In this document: positions 10,616-18,822 of the stretch, piece after piece
Layout of the letters: each line of letters starts with the position of its first letter
Numbering within the stretch: the stretch's first letter is position 1
Assembly: GCF_900177745.1 (NCBI RefSeq)
Contig: NZ_FXAR01000008.1
Coordinates: 1 to 64,000 of the forward strand
Direction: 5' to 3'
Length of the DNA stretch: 64,000 bases
Source of the DNA: Corynebacterium pollutisoli
GTDB taxonomy: Bacteria; Actinomycetota; Actinomycetes; Mycobacteriales; Mycobacteriaceae
Program-made: the position numbers and the translations under genes
Notes under the pieces: generated by a model
What the model was told of the DNA's origin: nothing
The model's database searches: none
The model's input: the letters and a program-made list of their open reading frames with translations, nothing else

Positions 10616-11161
10616 ATGACTGCTGATCTGCATCCGGTCAAGGAAGAGACCTTCAACACCACCGACCGGATCAACATCGACCCGAAGGGCCACCTCCGCG
10701 AGGTCGACACCTACCAGGTGACCGACTTCGGCCTCTACATGGCCCGCGGCGCCAACCACCCGAAGTTCGGCTACCTGGAGTCGTGGCTCCTGCCGAAGCT
10801 GGGCCTGCGCGCCAACATCTTCCACTTCCGGGACGGGGTGGACGAGCGCCAGGACTTCTATTTCGACGTCGCCGACATCCACGTCCAGGACGGCGTGTGG
10901 TCCACCCGTGACCTCTACGTCGACCTCGTCTCCGTCACCGGTGAGCCGATCGACGTCCAGGACATCGACGAGCTGGCCGCCGCCACCTCCGCGGGACTCA
11001 TCTCCGCCGAGGACGCCGAGCGCGCCATCGACACCACCCTCACCGCCGTCGAGGGCATCACCCGCCACCGCGATGACGCGATGGAGTGGCTGCGCACCCT
11101 CGGCATCGAGCTGACCTGGGCGGACAACGTCACCCTCGTCCCCGCTGCGCAGGCGAAATAG
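10616..11161 (+). CDS. DUF402-domain protein
   Basis: A 181-aa protein with a DUF402/FomD-like core (VDTYQVTDFGLYMAR, HPKFGYLESWLLP, FHFRDG, DFYFDVADIHV). Related proteins include nucleoside di/triphosphatases and RNA-binding domains; the activity here is not known. The C-terminal 60 residues are helical and acidic. The ATG at 10616 follows the secreted protein gene by 5 nt. No signal peptide, so it is cytosolic. Confidence 0.8.
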   Translation: MTADLHPVKEETFNTTDRINIDPKGHLREVDTYQVTDFGLYMARGANHPKFGYLESWLLPKLGLRANIFHFRDGVDERQDFYFDVADIHVQDGVWSTRDLYVDLVSVTGEPIDVQDIDELAAATSAGLISAEDAERAIDTTLTAVEGITRHRDDAMEWLRTLGIELTWADNVTLVPAAQAK

Positions 11162-11239
11162 TTACGACATTGTTGGGATGCGGGCCACTTTTCCGGGGTA
11201 GGTTGAGGGTAACAACCACCCACGAGGAAAGGACGCATC

Positions 11240-11401
11240 ATGACCGAGAAGAAGTACACCTGGGAGTTCCCCGAGGACAAGCCCTTCAAGCACAACCATC
11301 CGGAGGATGTGGGCAAGGAGACCCCGGAGCAGCGCGAGGAGCTGCCCGAGGAGTGGGGGCAGGAGTCCTTCCCCGCCAGCGACCCGCCCGCCAACTACTG
11401 A
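11240..11401 (+). CDS. 53-aa acidic protein with SFPASDPPANY C-terminus (copy 1)
   Basis: A complete small ORF starting ATG at 11240 after GAGGAAAGGA. It is rich in Glu, Lys and Pro and ends ESFPASDPPANY. A second 53-aa protein at 16217-16378 ends with exactly the same 12 residues while the rest differs, so the tail is the conserved element. I recall SFPASDPP tails from short stress-associated hypothetical proteins but know no proven function. It lies 16 nt before the ArsC-like gene. Confidence 0.8.
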   Translation: MTEKKYTWEFPEDKPFKHNHPEDVGKETPEQREELPEEWGQESFPASDPPANY

Positions 11402-11417
11402 CGGCTAGGGTTGTGGC

Positions 11418-11762
11418 ATGAACGCGACGATCTACCACAACCCCCGCTGCTCGAAGTCCCGCCAGGCGCTGGACCATCTGCGCGAGCGGGGCATCGAACC
11501 CGAGATCATCCGGTACCTGGATGACACGCCGGACGTCGATAAGCTCAGGGAGCTTGTCGACGCCGCGGGCATCACCGTCCACGACGCGGTGCGCACCCGC
11601 GAGGCGGAGTACTCCGAGCTCGGGCTCTCGCCCGACACCCCGGACGAGGCGTTGCTCGCCGCCATGGTGGCGCACCCGCGCCTCATCGAGCGGCCGTTCG
11701 TGGTCACCGACAAGGGCGTGCGAATCGCCCGCCCGACCGAGGCCATCGACGACATCCTCTGA
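11418..11762 (+). CDS. ArsC/Spx-family reductase (glutaredoxin-dependent arsenate reductase type)
   Basis: A 114-aa thioredoxin-fold protein with the single redox cysteine C11 in NPRCSKSR and the ERPFVVTDKG segment of ArsC family members. It may reduce arsenate or act as a related thiol reductase; no ars transporter or regulator is adjacent, so the arsenate role is uncertain. TAGGGT lies 6 nt before the ATG with no Shine-Dalgarno, pointing to a leaderless mRNA separate from copy 1 of the small protein. Confidence 0.85.
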   Translation: MNATIYHNPRCSKSRQALDHLRERGIEPEIIRYLDDTPDVDKLRELVDAAGITVHDAVRTREAEYSELGLSPDTPDEALLAAMVAHPRLIERPFVVTDKGVRIARPTEAIDDIL

Positions 11763-11869
11763 CCCCGCGGCCCCGCTACCAGCCCCAACCCATCGCATGC
11801 TTGAAATGTGATGGGTTTTCCCGTTTCCTCGGCAGTACAGACCATCACCGGAAATCCGAGGAGAACATC

Positions 11870-13522
11870 ATGAAGGTAGCCATCGTCGGCGCCACCGGAA
11901 ACCACGGCACCGCGGTCCTCCGCGCCCTGCACGAGACACCCGAGGTCACCGAGATCGTCGGCATCGCCCGCCGACTACCCGAGCAGGACCAACCGCCCTA
12001 CGACGGGGTGGAGTGGCGCTCCATCGACATCGCCGGCGCCTCCACCGCCGAGGACGCCGTCAACTCCCTCGCCGAGGCCTTCGCGGGGGCCGACGCCGTC
12101 GTCCACCTCGCCTGGATGATCCAGCCCAACGACCGCCGCGACCTGCTGCGCCGCGTCAACGTCGAGGGCACCGAGCGTGTCACACAGGCCGTCGCGCAGG
12201 CGGGCGTCCCGCACCTCGTCGTCGCCTCCAGCGTCGGCGCCTACTCCCCCGACGCGGCCCGCTCGGGGGACGGTGAGCCGCCGCTGCGTGACGAGTCCTG
12301 GGCCACCGGCGGCATCGACACCTCGCACTACAGCGTCGACAAGGCCGCCCAGGAGGAGGTCCTCGATCGCTTCGCGGCCGCCCACCCCGACATCACGCTC
12401 ACCCGACTGCGCCCCGGCCTCACCTTCCAGGGCGACGCCGGGTCGGAGATCCGGAACTACTTCCTCGGCGACCTCGTCCCCGTCGGGGCGCTGCGCGCCG
12501 GGAAACTGCCCGCGCTGCCCGTGCCGAAGGGCATCCGCCTGCAGGCCGTCCACGCCGACGACCTCGGTCGGGCGTATGTGGCGGCGATCCTGAAGAAGGT
12601 CGGCGGGGCCTTCAACATCTGCGCCGACGACGTCCTGGGCCCGCAGGAGCTGGCCGACATCGTCGACCACGGGCGCTACATCGAGATGCCGCCCGCCGTC
12701 GTGCGCGCCGGCCTCGTCGCCGCCCACAAGGCGGGCACCGTCCCCGCCGACGCCGGCTGGCTCGACATGGGCATGGAGGTCCCGCTCATGGACAACTCCC
12801 GCGCCGCCACCGAACTCGACTGGCGTCCGAGCTTCTCCGCCGCGGACGCCCTCGCCGAGCTGCTCGAGGGCATGATCGAGGGCCGCGGACTGCCCTCTCC
12901 CCCGCTGCGCCCCCGCGAGAAGGACGAGCGCCTCAATCCCGCCGCGGGTGAGCCCGCCGGGGAGGGCGCGGACGCCGGTGCCGGATCGGCCGCCGGCGGC
13001 GAGGAGAAGATCCCCGAGCACTACACGAAGGATCTGCTCGAGCTGTACCTCTCCGACCACCTCACCGGCGCGACCGCCGGGGTCAACCGCATCGAGCGGA
13101 TGGCCGAGGACTACGTCGACACCCCCATGTTCGCCGAGCTGTCCGCCGTCGCCGACGAGATCCGCTCCGACCGCGAGCTGCTGCGCAACATCATCGAGGA
13201 CCTCGGCCTGGCCCGCAAGCCCTACCGGCAGGCCGTGGCCTGGGTCGGTGAGCGCGTCGGCCGCCTCAAGCTCAACGGCCGCGTCCTCGAGCGCTCCCCC
13301 ATGACGATGCTGCTCGAGGCGGAGCTCATGCGCTCGGCGGTGAGCGGCAAGCTGGGTGGCTGGGAGACCCTCCGGGAGCACGCCGCCGGGCTCAACCTCG
13401 ATCCGCAGGTGTTTGAGGACCTCATCGCCTCCTCCCACCGCCAGCTGGAGACGATGGAGAAGGTCCACGCCTACGCCCGCGAGCGCGCCCTGCGCGACAA
13501 CCGCGAGACCTTCTGGGAGTGA
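11870..13522 (+). CDS. NAD-dependent epimerase/dehydratase fused to a C-terminal helical (ferritin-like) domain
   Basis: A 550-aa protein. Residues 1 to about 350 are an extended SDR with GATGNHG (7-13) for dinucleotide binding and Y154/K158 (YSVDK) as the catalytic pair. An Ala/Gly/Glu-rich linker follows, then a helical domain at about 380-550 (DLLELYLSDHLTGATAG, WVGERVGRLKLNGR) that I recall as a free-standing actinobacterial protein resembling a four-helix ferritin-like bundle. The fusion is therefore unusual. The ATG at 11870 has GGAGAACATC upstream. It is followed 6 nt later by the Zn alcohol dehydrogenase gene and then the FAD-Rieske gene, probably one operon. Confidence 0.82.
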   Translation: MKVAIVGATGNHGTAVLRALHETPEVTEIVGIARRLPEQDQPPYDGVEWRSIDIAGASTAEDAVNSLAEAFAGADAVVHLAWMIQPNDRRDLLRRVNVEGTERVTQAVAQAGVPHLVVASSVGAYSPDAARSGDGEPPLRDESWATGGIDTSHYSVDKAAQEEVLDRFAAAHPDITLTRLRPGLTFQGDAGSEIRNYFLGDLVPVGALRAGKLPALPVPKGIRLQAVHADDLGRAYVAAILKKVGGAFNICADDVLGPQELADIVDHGRYIEMPPAVVRAGLVAAHKAGTVPADAGWLDMGMEVPLMDNSRAATELDWRPSFSAADALAELLEGMIEGRGLPSPPLRPREKDERLNPAAGEPAGEGADAGAGSAAGGEEKIPEHYTKDLLELYLSDHLTGATAGVNRIERMAEDYVDTPMFAELSAVADEIRSDRELLRNIIEDLGLARKPYRQAVAWVGERVGRLKLNGRVLERSPMTMLLEAELMRSAVSGKLGGWETLREHAAGLNLDPQVFEDLIASSHRQLETMEKVHAYARERALRDNRETFWE

Positions 13523-13528
13523 TGGGAC

Positions 13529-14713
13529 ATGCGAGCCGTCACCTGGCAGGGCAAGCGCAAGGTCAGCGTCGAGACGGTCCCGGACCCGGGGCTGCAGGCC
13601 GACACTGACGCCATCATCGAGGTCACCTCCACCGCCATCTGCGGCTCCGACCTCCACCTCTACGAGGTCCTCGGGCCCTTCATGGACCCCGGCGACATCA
13701 TCGGCCACGAGCCCATGGGGCGGGTCGTCGAGGCGGGCAGCGCCTCGGGACTCGCCGTGGGCGACCGGGTGGTCGTCCCCTTCACCATCGCGTGCGGCCG
13801 GTGCTGGATGTGCGACCGGAAGCTGTACTCCCAGTGCGAGACCACGCAGGTCACCGGGCAGGGCACGGGCGCGCGCCTGTTCGGCTACTCCCGCCTCTAC
13901 GGCTCCGTCCCCGGCGGCCAGGCGGAGTACCTGCGGGTGCCGCACGCCGACTTCGGGGCGATCCGGGTGGGTGAGGATCTGCCCGACCACCGCTACCTCT
14001 TCCTCAGCGACATCCTGCCCACCGCGTGGCAGGGCGTGCGCTACGCCGGGGTCGGCGAGGGCGACACGCTGGCCGTGTTCGGCCTCGGGCCCGTCGGCCA
14101 GATGGCGGCCCGCATCGGCGTCCACCTCGGTGCCCGCGTCTTCGGCATCGACCCGGTCCCGGAGCGCCGCGCCATGGCCCGCCGCCACGGGGTGGAGGTC
14201 CACGACCTCGACTCCGACACCAACGACGCCATCCGCGACGCCACGCAGGGCCGCGGCCCCGACGGGGTCGTCGACGCCGTCGGCATGGAGGCCCACGGTT
14301 CACCCGTGGGCAAGGTCGCCCACACGGCCGTCGGACTGCTTCCCGACGCCGCCGCCCGCCCCCTCATGCAGACCGCCGGCATCGACCGCCTCGGCGCCCT
14401 GCACGCCTCCATCGACCTGGTCCGCCGCGGCGGCACCGTCTCCCTGTCGGGTGTGTACGGCGGGCAGGCCAGCCCGCTGCCGATGCTCACGCTCTTCGAC
14501 AAGCAGATCCAGGTGCGCATGGGCCAGGCCAACGTCAAGGCGTGGATCGACGACCTGCTCCCCCTCGTGGAGGATCCCGCCGACCCCCTCGGCGTCGACG
14601 ACCTGATCACCCACCGCCTGCCCCTCGAGTCCGCCCCGGAGGCCTACGAGATGTTCCAGAAGAAGACCGACGGCTGCGTCAAGGTCGTCCTCGACCCGAA
14701 GGAGTCCCGATGA
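13529..14713 (+). CDS. zinc-dependent alcohol dehydrogenase
   Basis: A 394-aa medium-chain dehydrogenase. Catalytic zinc ligands C38, H60 and E61 (ICGSDLH, GHEPMG) and the structural zinc cysteines C89, C92, C95 and C103 are all present, as is the GLGPVGQ nucleotide motif. It resembles the glutathione-independent formaldehyde-dehydrogenase-like branch; the actual alcohol or aldehyde is unknown. The next gene starts within its stop codon (ATGA), so its product is made in step with the FAD-Rieske oxidoreductase. Confidence 0.88.
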   Translation: MRAVTWQGKRKVSVETVPDPGLQADTDAIIEVTSTAICGSDLHLYEVLGPFMDPGDIIGHEPMGRVVEAGSASGLAVGDRVVVPFTIACGRCWMCDRKLYSQCETTQVTGQGTGARLFGYSRLYGSVPGGQAEYLRVPHADFGAIRVGEDLPDHRYLFLSDILPTAWQGVRYAGVGEGDTLAVFGLGPVGQMAARIGVHLGARVFGIDPVPERRAMARRHGVEVHDLDSDTNDAIRDATQGRGPDGVVDAVGMEAHGSPVGKVAHTAVGLLPDAAARPLMQTAGIDRLGALHASIDLVRRGGTVSLSGVYGGQASPLPMLTLFDKQIQVRMGQANVKAWIDDLLPLVEDPADPLGVDDLITHRLPLESAPEAYEMFQKKTDGCVKVVLDPKESR

Positions 14714-16167
14714 GATTCTGGAGAGATGTCAGCGGCGAGATCACCGTCTCCCCGCTCCCCACGTCGCTTGTCGACGTCGCCGTCGTCGGCGCCGGCTTCA
14801 CCGGCCTGACGACCGCCCTGCTCCTGGCCCGCACCGGCCGGCGGGTGGCCGTCGTCGAGGCCCGGCACGTCGGCGCCGGGGCCAGCGGCGCCACCACCGC
14901 CAAGACGAGCCTGCTGCAGAACACCCGGCTCACCGACCTCGCCGACCAGCACTCCCCCGAGGTCGCCGCCCAGTACCTGGCGGCCAACCGGCACGGCCTG
15001 GAGTGGCTGACGGAGTTCTGCACCGCCCACGACGTACCCGCGGAGCGCACCCCGGCCGTCACCTTCGCCACCACCGACGACGGGGCCGACGCCGTCCGCC
15101 GCGAGTACGAACTGGCCCGCGAGCTGGGCCTTGACGTCGAACTCGACGAGCACCCGGGGGAGGAGTTCGCCACCCACGCGGCGCTCCGCCTGCCGGAGAT
15201 GCTGCAGCTGGACCCGGCGGACCTGCTCGTCGCGCTGTGCCGGGCCCTCACCGAGGCCGGCGGCACCATCACCGACCACACCCGGGTGACGGGGATCGAC
15301 GGCACGACCCTGCGTACCGACGCCGGCGATCTGCGGGCGGGGCAGGTCGTCCTGGCGACCGCCTCGCCCATCCTCGACACCGGCCGGGTCACCATGTCCC
15401 TGTCCCCCGAGCGTTCCTACCTGGGCGCCTACGAGGTCACCGGCCCCCTGCCGGAGGGGATGTACATCAGCGCCGAGTCCCCCACCATCTCCGTCCGCGC
15501 GGCAGCGGGACGGCTGCTGGTCGGCGGCCAGGGGCACCCCACCGGGCAGGAGACGCGGACGCAGGAGCGGCTGGCGGCCCTCGACGCGTGGGCGGAGCAC
15601 CACTTCCCCGGGGCCCGGCGCACCCACGGCTGGTCCGCGCAGGACTATCACCCGGTGGGCGGGGTCCCGGTCGTCGAGAAGCTCTCCGACGGTGTGGTCT
15701 TCGCGGGCGGGTACAGCAAGTGGGGCATGGCGGCGGCCCCGGCGGCCGCCCACATGCTCGTCGATCTGCTGGACGGCCGCGAGCCGGAGACCTTCGGCGA
15801 CACCACGCTGAGCGGCACCGCCGGCACCACCGCCACGACCCTGGCGAAGGCGGCGGGACACGCCGCCGCCCACCTCGCGCGGGCGGTGACCGGCGGTGAC
15901 ACCCGCGGACCGGACGACAGCAGCACCCTCGACGAGGGTGACGCCGCCACCGGACGCGCCGGTGCCCGCCCCGTCGGCGAGGCCGTCGTCGACGGGAAGA
16001 CCTGCCGCGTCAGCCTCCTGTGCACGCACATGGGCGGCCCGCTGGCGTGGAACGAGGCGGAGCAGTCATGGGACTGCCCGCTCCACGGTTCGCGCTTCAC
16101 CCCGGAGGGCCGCGTCATCGAGGGCCCGGCGGTGAAAGACCTCCCGCAGCTGCCGAAGGATGAGTAG
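14710..16167 (+). CDS. FAD-dependent oxidoreductase with C-terminal Rieske domain
   Basis: A 485-aa protein. The N-terminal DAO-type FAD fold has VGAGFTG at 26-32 and the GG-doublet region GAGASGATTAKTS. At the C-terminus C438-x-H440 and C456-x2-H459 (CTHMGG, CPLHGSRF) bind a Rieske 2Fe-2S cluster. Such fusions pass electrons from an amine- or alcohol-type substrate through FAD to the Rieske centre; the substrate is unknown. It is coupled to the ADH gene by a 4-nt overlap. About 70 Ala/Thr/Gly-rich residues link the two domains. Confidence 0.88.
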   Translation: MRFWRDVSGEITVSPLPTSLVDVAVVGAGFTGLTTALLLARTGRRVAVVEARHVGAGASGATTAKTSLLQNTRLTDLADQHSPEVAAQYLAANRHGLEWLTEFCTAHDVPAERTPAVTFATTDDGADAVRREYELARELGLDVELDEHPGEEFATHAALRLPEMLQLDPADLLVALCRALTEAGGTITDHTRVTGIDGTTLRTDAGDLRAGQVVLATASPILDTGRVTMSLSPERSYLGAYEVTGPLPEGMYISAESPTISVRAAAGRLLVGGQGHPTGQETRTQERLAALDAWAEHHFPGARRTHGWSAQDYHPVGGVPVVEKLSDGVVFAGGYSKWGMAAAPAAAHMLVDLLDGREPETFGDTTLSGTAGTTATTLAKAAGHAAAHLARAVTGGDTRGPDDSSTLDEGDAATGRAGARPVGEAVVDGKTCRVSLLCTHMGGPLAWNEAEQSWDCPLHGSRFTPEGRVIEGPAVKDLPQLPKDE

Positions 16168-16182
16168 AATCGCATACTGGAC

Positions 16183-16196
16183 GTGACGCCCGTCAC
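16183..16196. promoter_or_regulatory. GTGA-N6-TCAC dyad (GlxR/CRP-type site candidate)
   Basis: GTGACGCCCGTCAC matches the core of the corynebacterial GlxR consensus TGTGA-N6-TCACA, lacking the outer T/A pair. It lies 20 nt before the ATG of the second SFPASDPP protein and just downstream of a TAGAAT -10-like hexamer (16165-16170), a placement that would suit repression. It could equally be a chance GC dyad. Confidence 0.35.
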
Positions 16197-16216
16197 TCCC
16201 GACGAAAGGAAGAACC

Positions 16217-16378
16217 ATGACCGACCCCAAGCAGAACCCCGATCTCGACGACACACGCTTCGCCGAGGAGTCCGACCCCGACAACCCGGGCAAGCGTGAC
16301 GAGGCCAGCCAGGAGGACCTCGTCGAGCAGTTCGAGAAGGAGTCCTTCCCGGCCTCCGATCCGCCGGCCAACTACTGA
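16217..16378 (+). CDS. 53-aa acidic protein with SFPASDPPANY C-terminus (copy 2)
   Basis: A complete small ORF with ATG at 16217 after GAAAGGAAG. It is strongly acidic (many Asp/Glu) and ends KESFPASDPPANY, sharing 12 terminal residues with the protein at 11240-11401. Its TGA overlaps the ATG of the CinA-type amidase gene (TGATG), so the two are coupled. It has a possible promoter of its own (TAGAAT at the end of the FAD-Rieske gene). Function unknown; likely small, soluble and disordered. Confidence 0.8.
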   Translation: MTDPKQNPDLDDTRFAEESDPDNPGKRDEASQEDLVEQFEKESFPASDPPANY

Positions 16379-16830
16379 TGACCCCGGCTGAACGCATAGC
16401 CGACCTCGCCACCACTCACGGGTACACCGTGGCGGTGGCGGAGTCGTTGACGGGAGGCACCCTCGCCGCCGATCTGGCCGCGACGGAGGGTTCCTCCGAC
16501 TGGTTCGCGGGCGGCGTCGTCGCCTATCAGACCCGCACCAAGGTCGCGGTGCTCCGGGTGCCCGCGGGCTGCCCGGTCATCTCCGCGCAGTGCGTGTCGA
16601 CGATGGCCGCCTCCCTCGCCGAGCTCATGTCCGCCGATGCGGTCGTGACGGTCTCGGGCGCGGGCGGCCCGGAGGGCCAGGACGGGCAGCCGCCGGGCAC
16701 GACCTGGTTCGCCACGCTGGTGCGCGGCCGCGCCCGCACCGAACGCCGGCACTTCCCCGGCTCCCCCGAGGAGGTCCTGGCCGCCTCCCGGGAGTTCGCC
16801 CTGCGGCTGCTCGCCGAGGAGATGGACTAG
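16378..16830 (+). CDS. CinA C-terminal domain amidase (PncC-type)
   Basis: A 150-aa stand-alone CinA-C domain with AESLTGGTLAADLA, VSGAGGPEGQDGQPPGT and GGVVAYQT segments. The family deamidates nicotinamide mononucleotide to nicotinate mononucleotide, recycling NAD by-products. The length fits PncC-type proteins lacking the N-terminal ADP-ribose pyrophosphatase domain. The start overlaps the stop of the second SFPASDPP gene. Placement after three NAD- and flavin-dependent genes may be functional but is not proof. Confidence 0.85.
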   Translation: MTPAERIADLATTHGYTVAVAESLTGGTLAADLAATEGSSDWFAGGVVAYQTRTKVAVLRVPAGCPVISAQCVSTMAASLAELMSADAVVTVSGAGGPEGQDGQPPGTTWFATLVRGRARTERRHFPGSPEEVLAASREFALRLLAEEMD

Positions 16831-17095
16831 TCCTCGGAGACGGACTCCAGGAACTCGCCGACCGTGGAGTCCGGTTCATGGCGGCGAGCACCTCCTCGAC
16901 GGAATCCTCGGGGGCCACGGTGACGACGGTGCCGTCGGTAAGCGAACCGGCGGTGACGGCGGTGGGGTTCTTCCCCTCGGCGAGGGCGCCGACGACGATG
17001 TCGCGGTCGGTGATGATACCGACAACCGCCCCCTCACCGTCGGTGACGGAGAGGGAGCCGACGTCGGTGCTCATGAGAGCTCATGCAGTGGTCAT
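16827..17095 (-). pseudogene. decayed CBS-domain protein gene
   Basis: A start region ATGACCACTGCA (17095, with AAGGACC upstream) runs at once into TGA. A body frame then encodes half of a paired-CBS protein (DVGSLSV, GIITDRDIVVGALAEGKNP, VTVAPEDSVEEVLAAMN). After AAMN the frame shifts, and DSTVGEFLESVSED followed by a stop, the usual tail of these small CBS proteins, appears in another frame. At least two deletions have removed the first CBS strand region and most of the second CBS domain. The surviving reading frame could not make a folded CBS pair. Confidence 0.7.
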
Positions 17096-17160
17096 GTCAG
17101 GTCCTTCAGGTGTGGGTGGATGATACATGCAGGATTCCAACTGTAATCCACATCACACCC

Positions 17161-18822
17161 TCAGTGCTCGACGAGACCCAGATTCTCTCCGGTACCCAGC
17201 TCGATGTTGAGACCCGGCACCGAGTTGATGAGGTCGCGAGTGTACTCCTGCTTCGGATCCGCGAACACCTCATCCGATGTGCCCTGCTCCACGACCGCGC
17301 CCTGCTTCATCACGACGATGTCGTCGGCGGTCTGGCGGACCACCGCGAGGTCGTGCGTGATGAACAGGTAGGACAGATCCAGCTCCTCCTGCAGTTCGGC
17401 GAGCAGACGGATGATCTGGTTCTGCACGAGCACGTCGAGAGCCGAGACCGCCTCGTCCAGCACGAGCACCTCGGGGCGCAGCGCCAGGGCGCGTGCGATG
17501 GCGATGCGCTGACGCTGACCGCCGGAGAGCTCGTTGGGGAAACGACGCATCGCCGAGCGCGGCATGGCGACCATGTCGAGCAGCTCGGCGACGCGCGCCT
17601 CACGCTCCTTGCGGCTGCCCACCTTGTGCAGGGCCAGCGGCTCCTCGATACAGCGGTAGATGGAGAACATCGGGTCGAGAGAGCCGTAGGGGTTCTGGAA
17701 CACGACCTGCATCTTGCGGCGCATGTCGAACAGTTCCTTCCCGCTCAGCGACGACAGGTCGGTGCCTTTGTAGAACACCTTGCCGTCCGTCGGATCGAGC
17801 AGGTTGAGCACCATGTTCGCCACGGTCGACTTGCCCGAACCCGACTCGCCCACCAGCGCCAGGGTCGTGCCCTTGCGCAGGGTGAAGGAGACGTCGTCGA
17901 CGGCCTTGTTTTCGCCGAAGATCTTGGTGAGGTTCTCGACGCGGATGACCTCCTCCGTCTTCGCCTCCCGACCCTGGGCGACGAGCTCGGTGGACTCGAT
18001 ACCGGCGGCCAGCGCCGACTGGATACGGGCCGACGCCAGCGAGGGCGCCGCCTTCACCAGTCGCTGGGTGTAGGGGTGCTGCGGGTCGCGGAGGATCTGC
18101 AGCGACGGACCCGACTCGACGATGCGGCCTCGGTGCATGACCACGAGGTGCTCGGCGCGCTCGGCGGCCAGGCCGAGGTCGTGGGTGATGAACAGCACGG
18201 CCGTGCCCAGCTCCCGGGTGAGCCCCTCGAGGTGGTCGAGGATGCGCTTCTGGACCGTCACGTCGAGGGCCGAGGTCGGCTCGTCCGCGATGAGCAGCTT
18301 GGGGCGGGCGGCCAGGCCCATGGCGATGAGCGCGCGCTGACGCATACCGCCGGAGAACTCGTGCGGGTACTGGCGGGCGCGACGGTCGGCGTCGGGAAGC
18401 CCGGCCTCCTCGAGCAGCTCGGCGACACGGGGACGCACCTCGGAGCCCTTGACCACGTTGTTGGCCTTGAGTGACTCGCCGATCTGCGTGCCGACGCGCC
18501 ACACCGGGTTGAGGTTCGACATCGGGTCCTGCGGGACCAGGCCGATCTCGGAACCGCGGTACTTCTGCATCTCCTTGTTGCTCAGGCCGGTGATGTCCTG
18601 GCCGTCGAAGATGATCTGGCCGCCGGTGACCTTGCCGGTGCCCGGCAGCAGGCCGAGGATCGACATGGCGGCGGTGGACTTGCCGGAACCGGACTCACCG
18701 ACGATGGCGACGGACTGTCCGGGGTAGATCGTCATGTTGATGCCGCGGACGGCCTCGACGACACCGGTGGAGGAGGTGAAGGAGATCTGGACGTCCTTCA
18801 TCTCGAGAAGAGGGGTGGTCAT
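17161..18822 (-). CDS. dipeptide/oligopeptide ABC transporter ATP-binding protein (two fused ATPase domains)
   Basis: A 553-aa protein with two complete ABC domains. Walker A GESGSGKS occurs at 42-49 and 325-332, signatures are SGGMRQR (157-163) and SGGQRQR, and each half has the C-terminal oligopeptide/dipeptide extension (HPYTQRLVKAAP). It corresponds to fused DppD+DppF. It powers import together with the two permeases encoded immediately upstream and the binding lipoprotein. The start overlaps the permease stop by 4 nt. Last gene of the operon. Confidence 0.92.
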   Translation of the reverse strand: MTTPLLEMKDVQISFTSSTGVVEAVRGINMTIYPGQSVAIVGESGSGKSTAAMSILGLLPGTGKVTGGQIIFDGQDITGLSNKEMQKYRGSEIGLVPQDPMSNLNPVWRVGTQIGESLKANNVVKGSEVRPRVAELLEEAGLPDADRRARQYPHEFSGGMRQRALIAMGLAARPKLLIADEPTSALDVTVQKRILDHLEGLTRELGTAVLFITHDLGLAAERAEHLVVMHRGRIVESGPSLQILRDPQHPYTQRLVKAAPSLASARIQSALAAGIESTELVAQGREAKTEEVIRVENLTKIFGENKAVDDVSFTLRKGTTLALVGESGSGKSTVANMVLNLLDPTDGKVFYKGTDLSSLSGKELFDMRRKMQVVFQNPYGSLDPMFSIYRCIEEPLALHKVGSRKEREARVAELLDMVAMPRSAMRRFPNELSGGQRQRIAIARALALRPEVLVLDEAVSALDVLVQNQIIRLLAELQEELDLSYLFITHDLAVVRQTADDIVVMKQGAVVEQGTSDEVFADPKQEYTRDLINSVPGLNIELGTGENLGLVEH

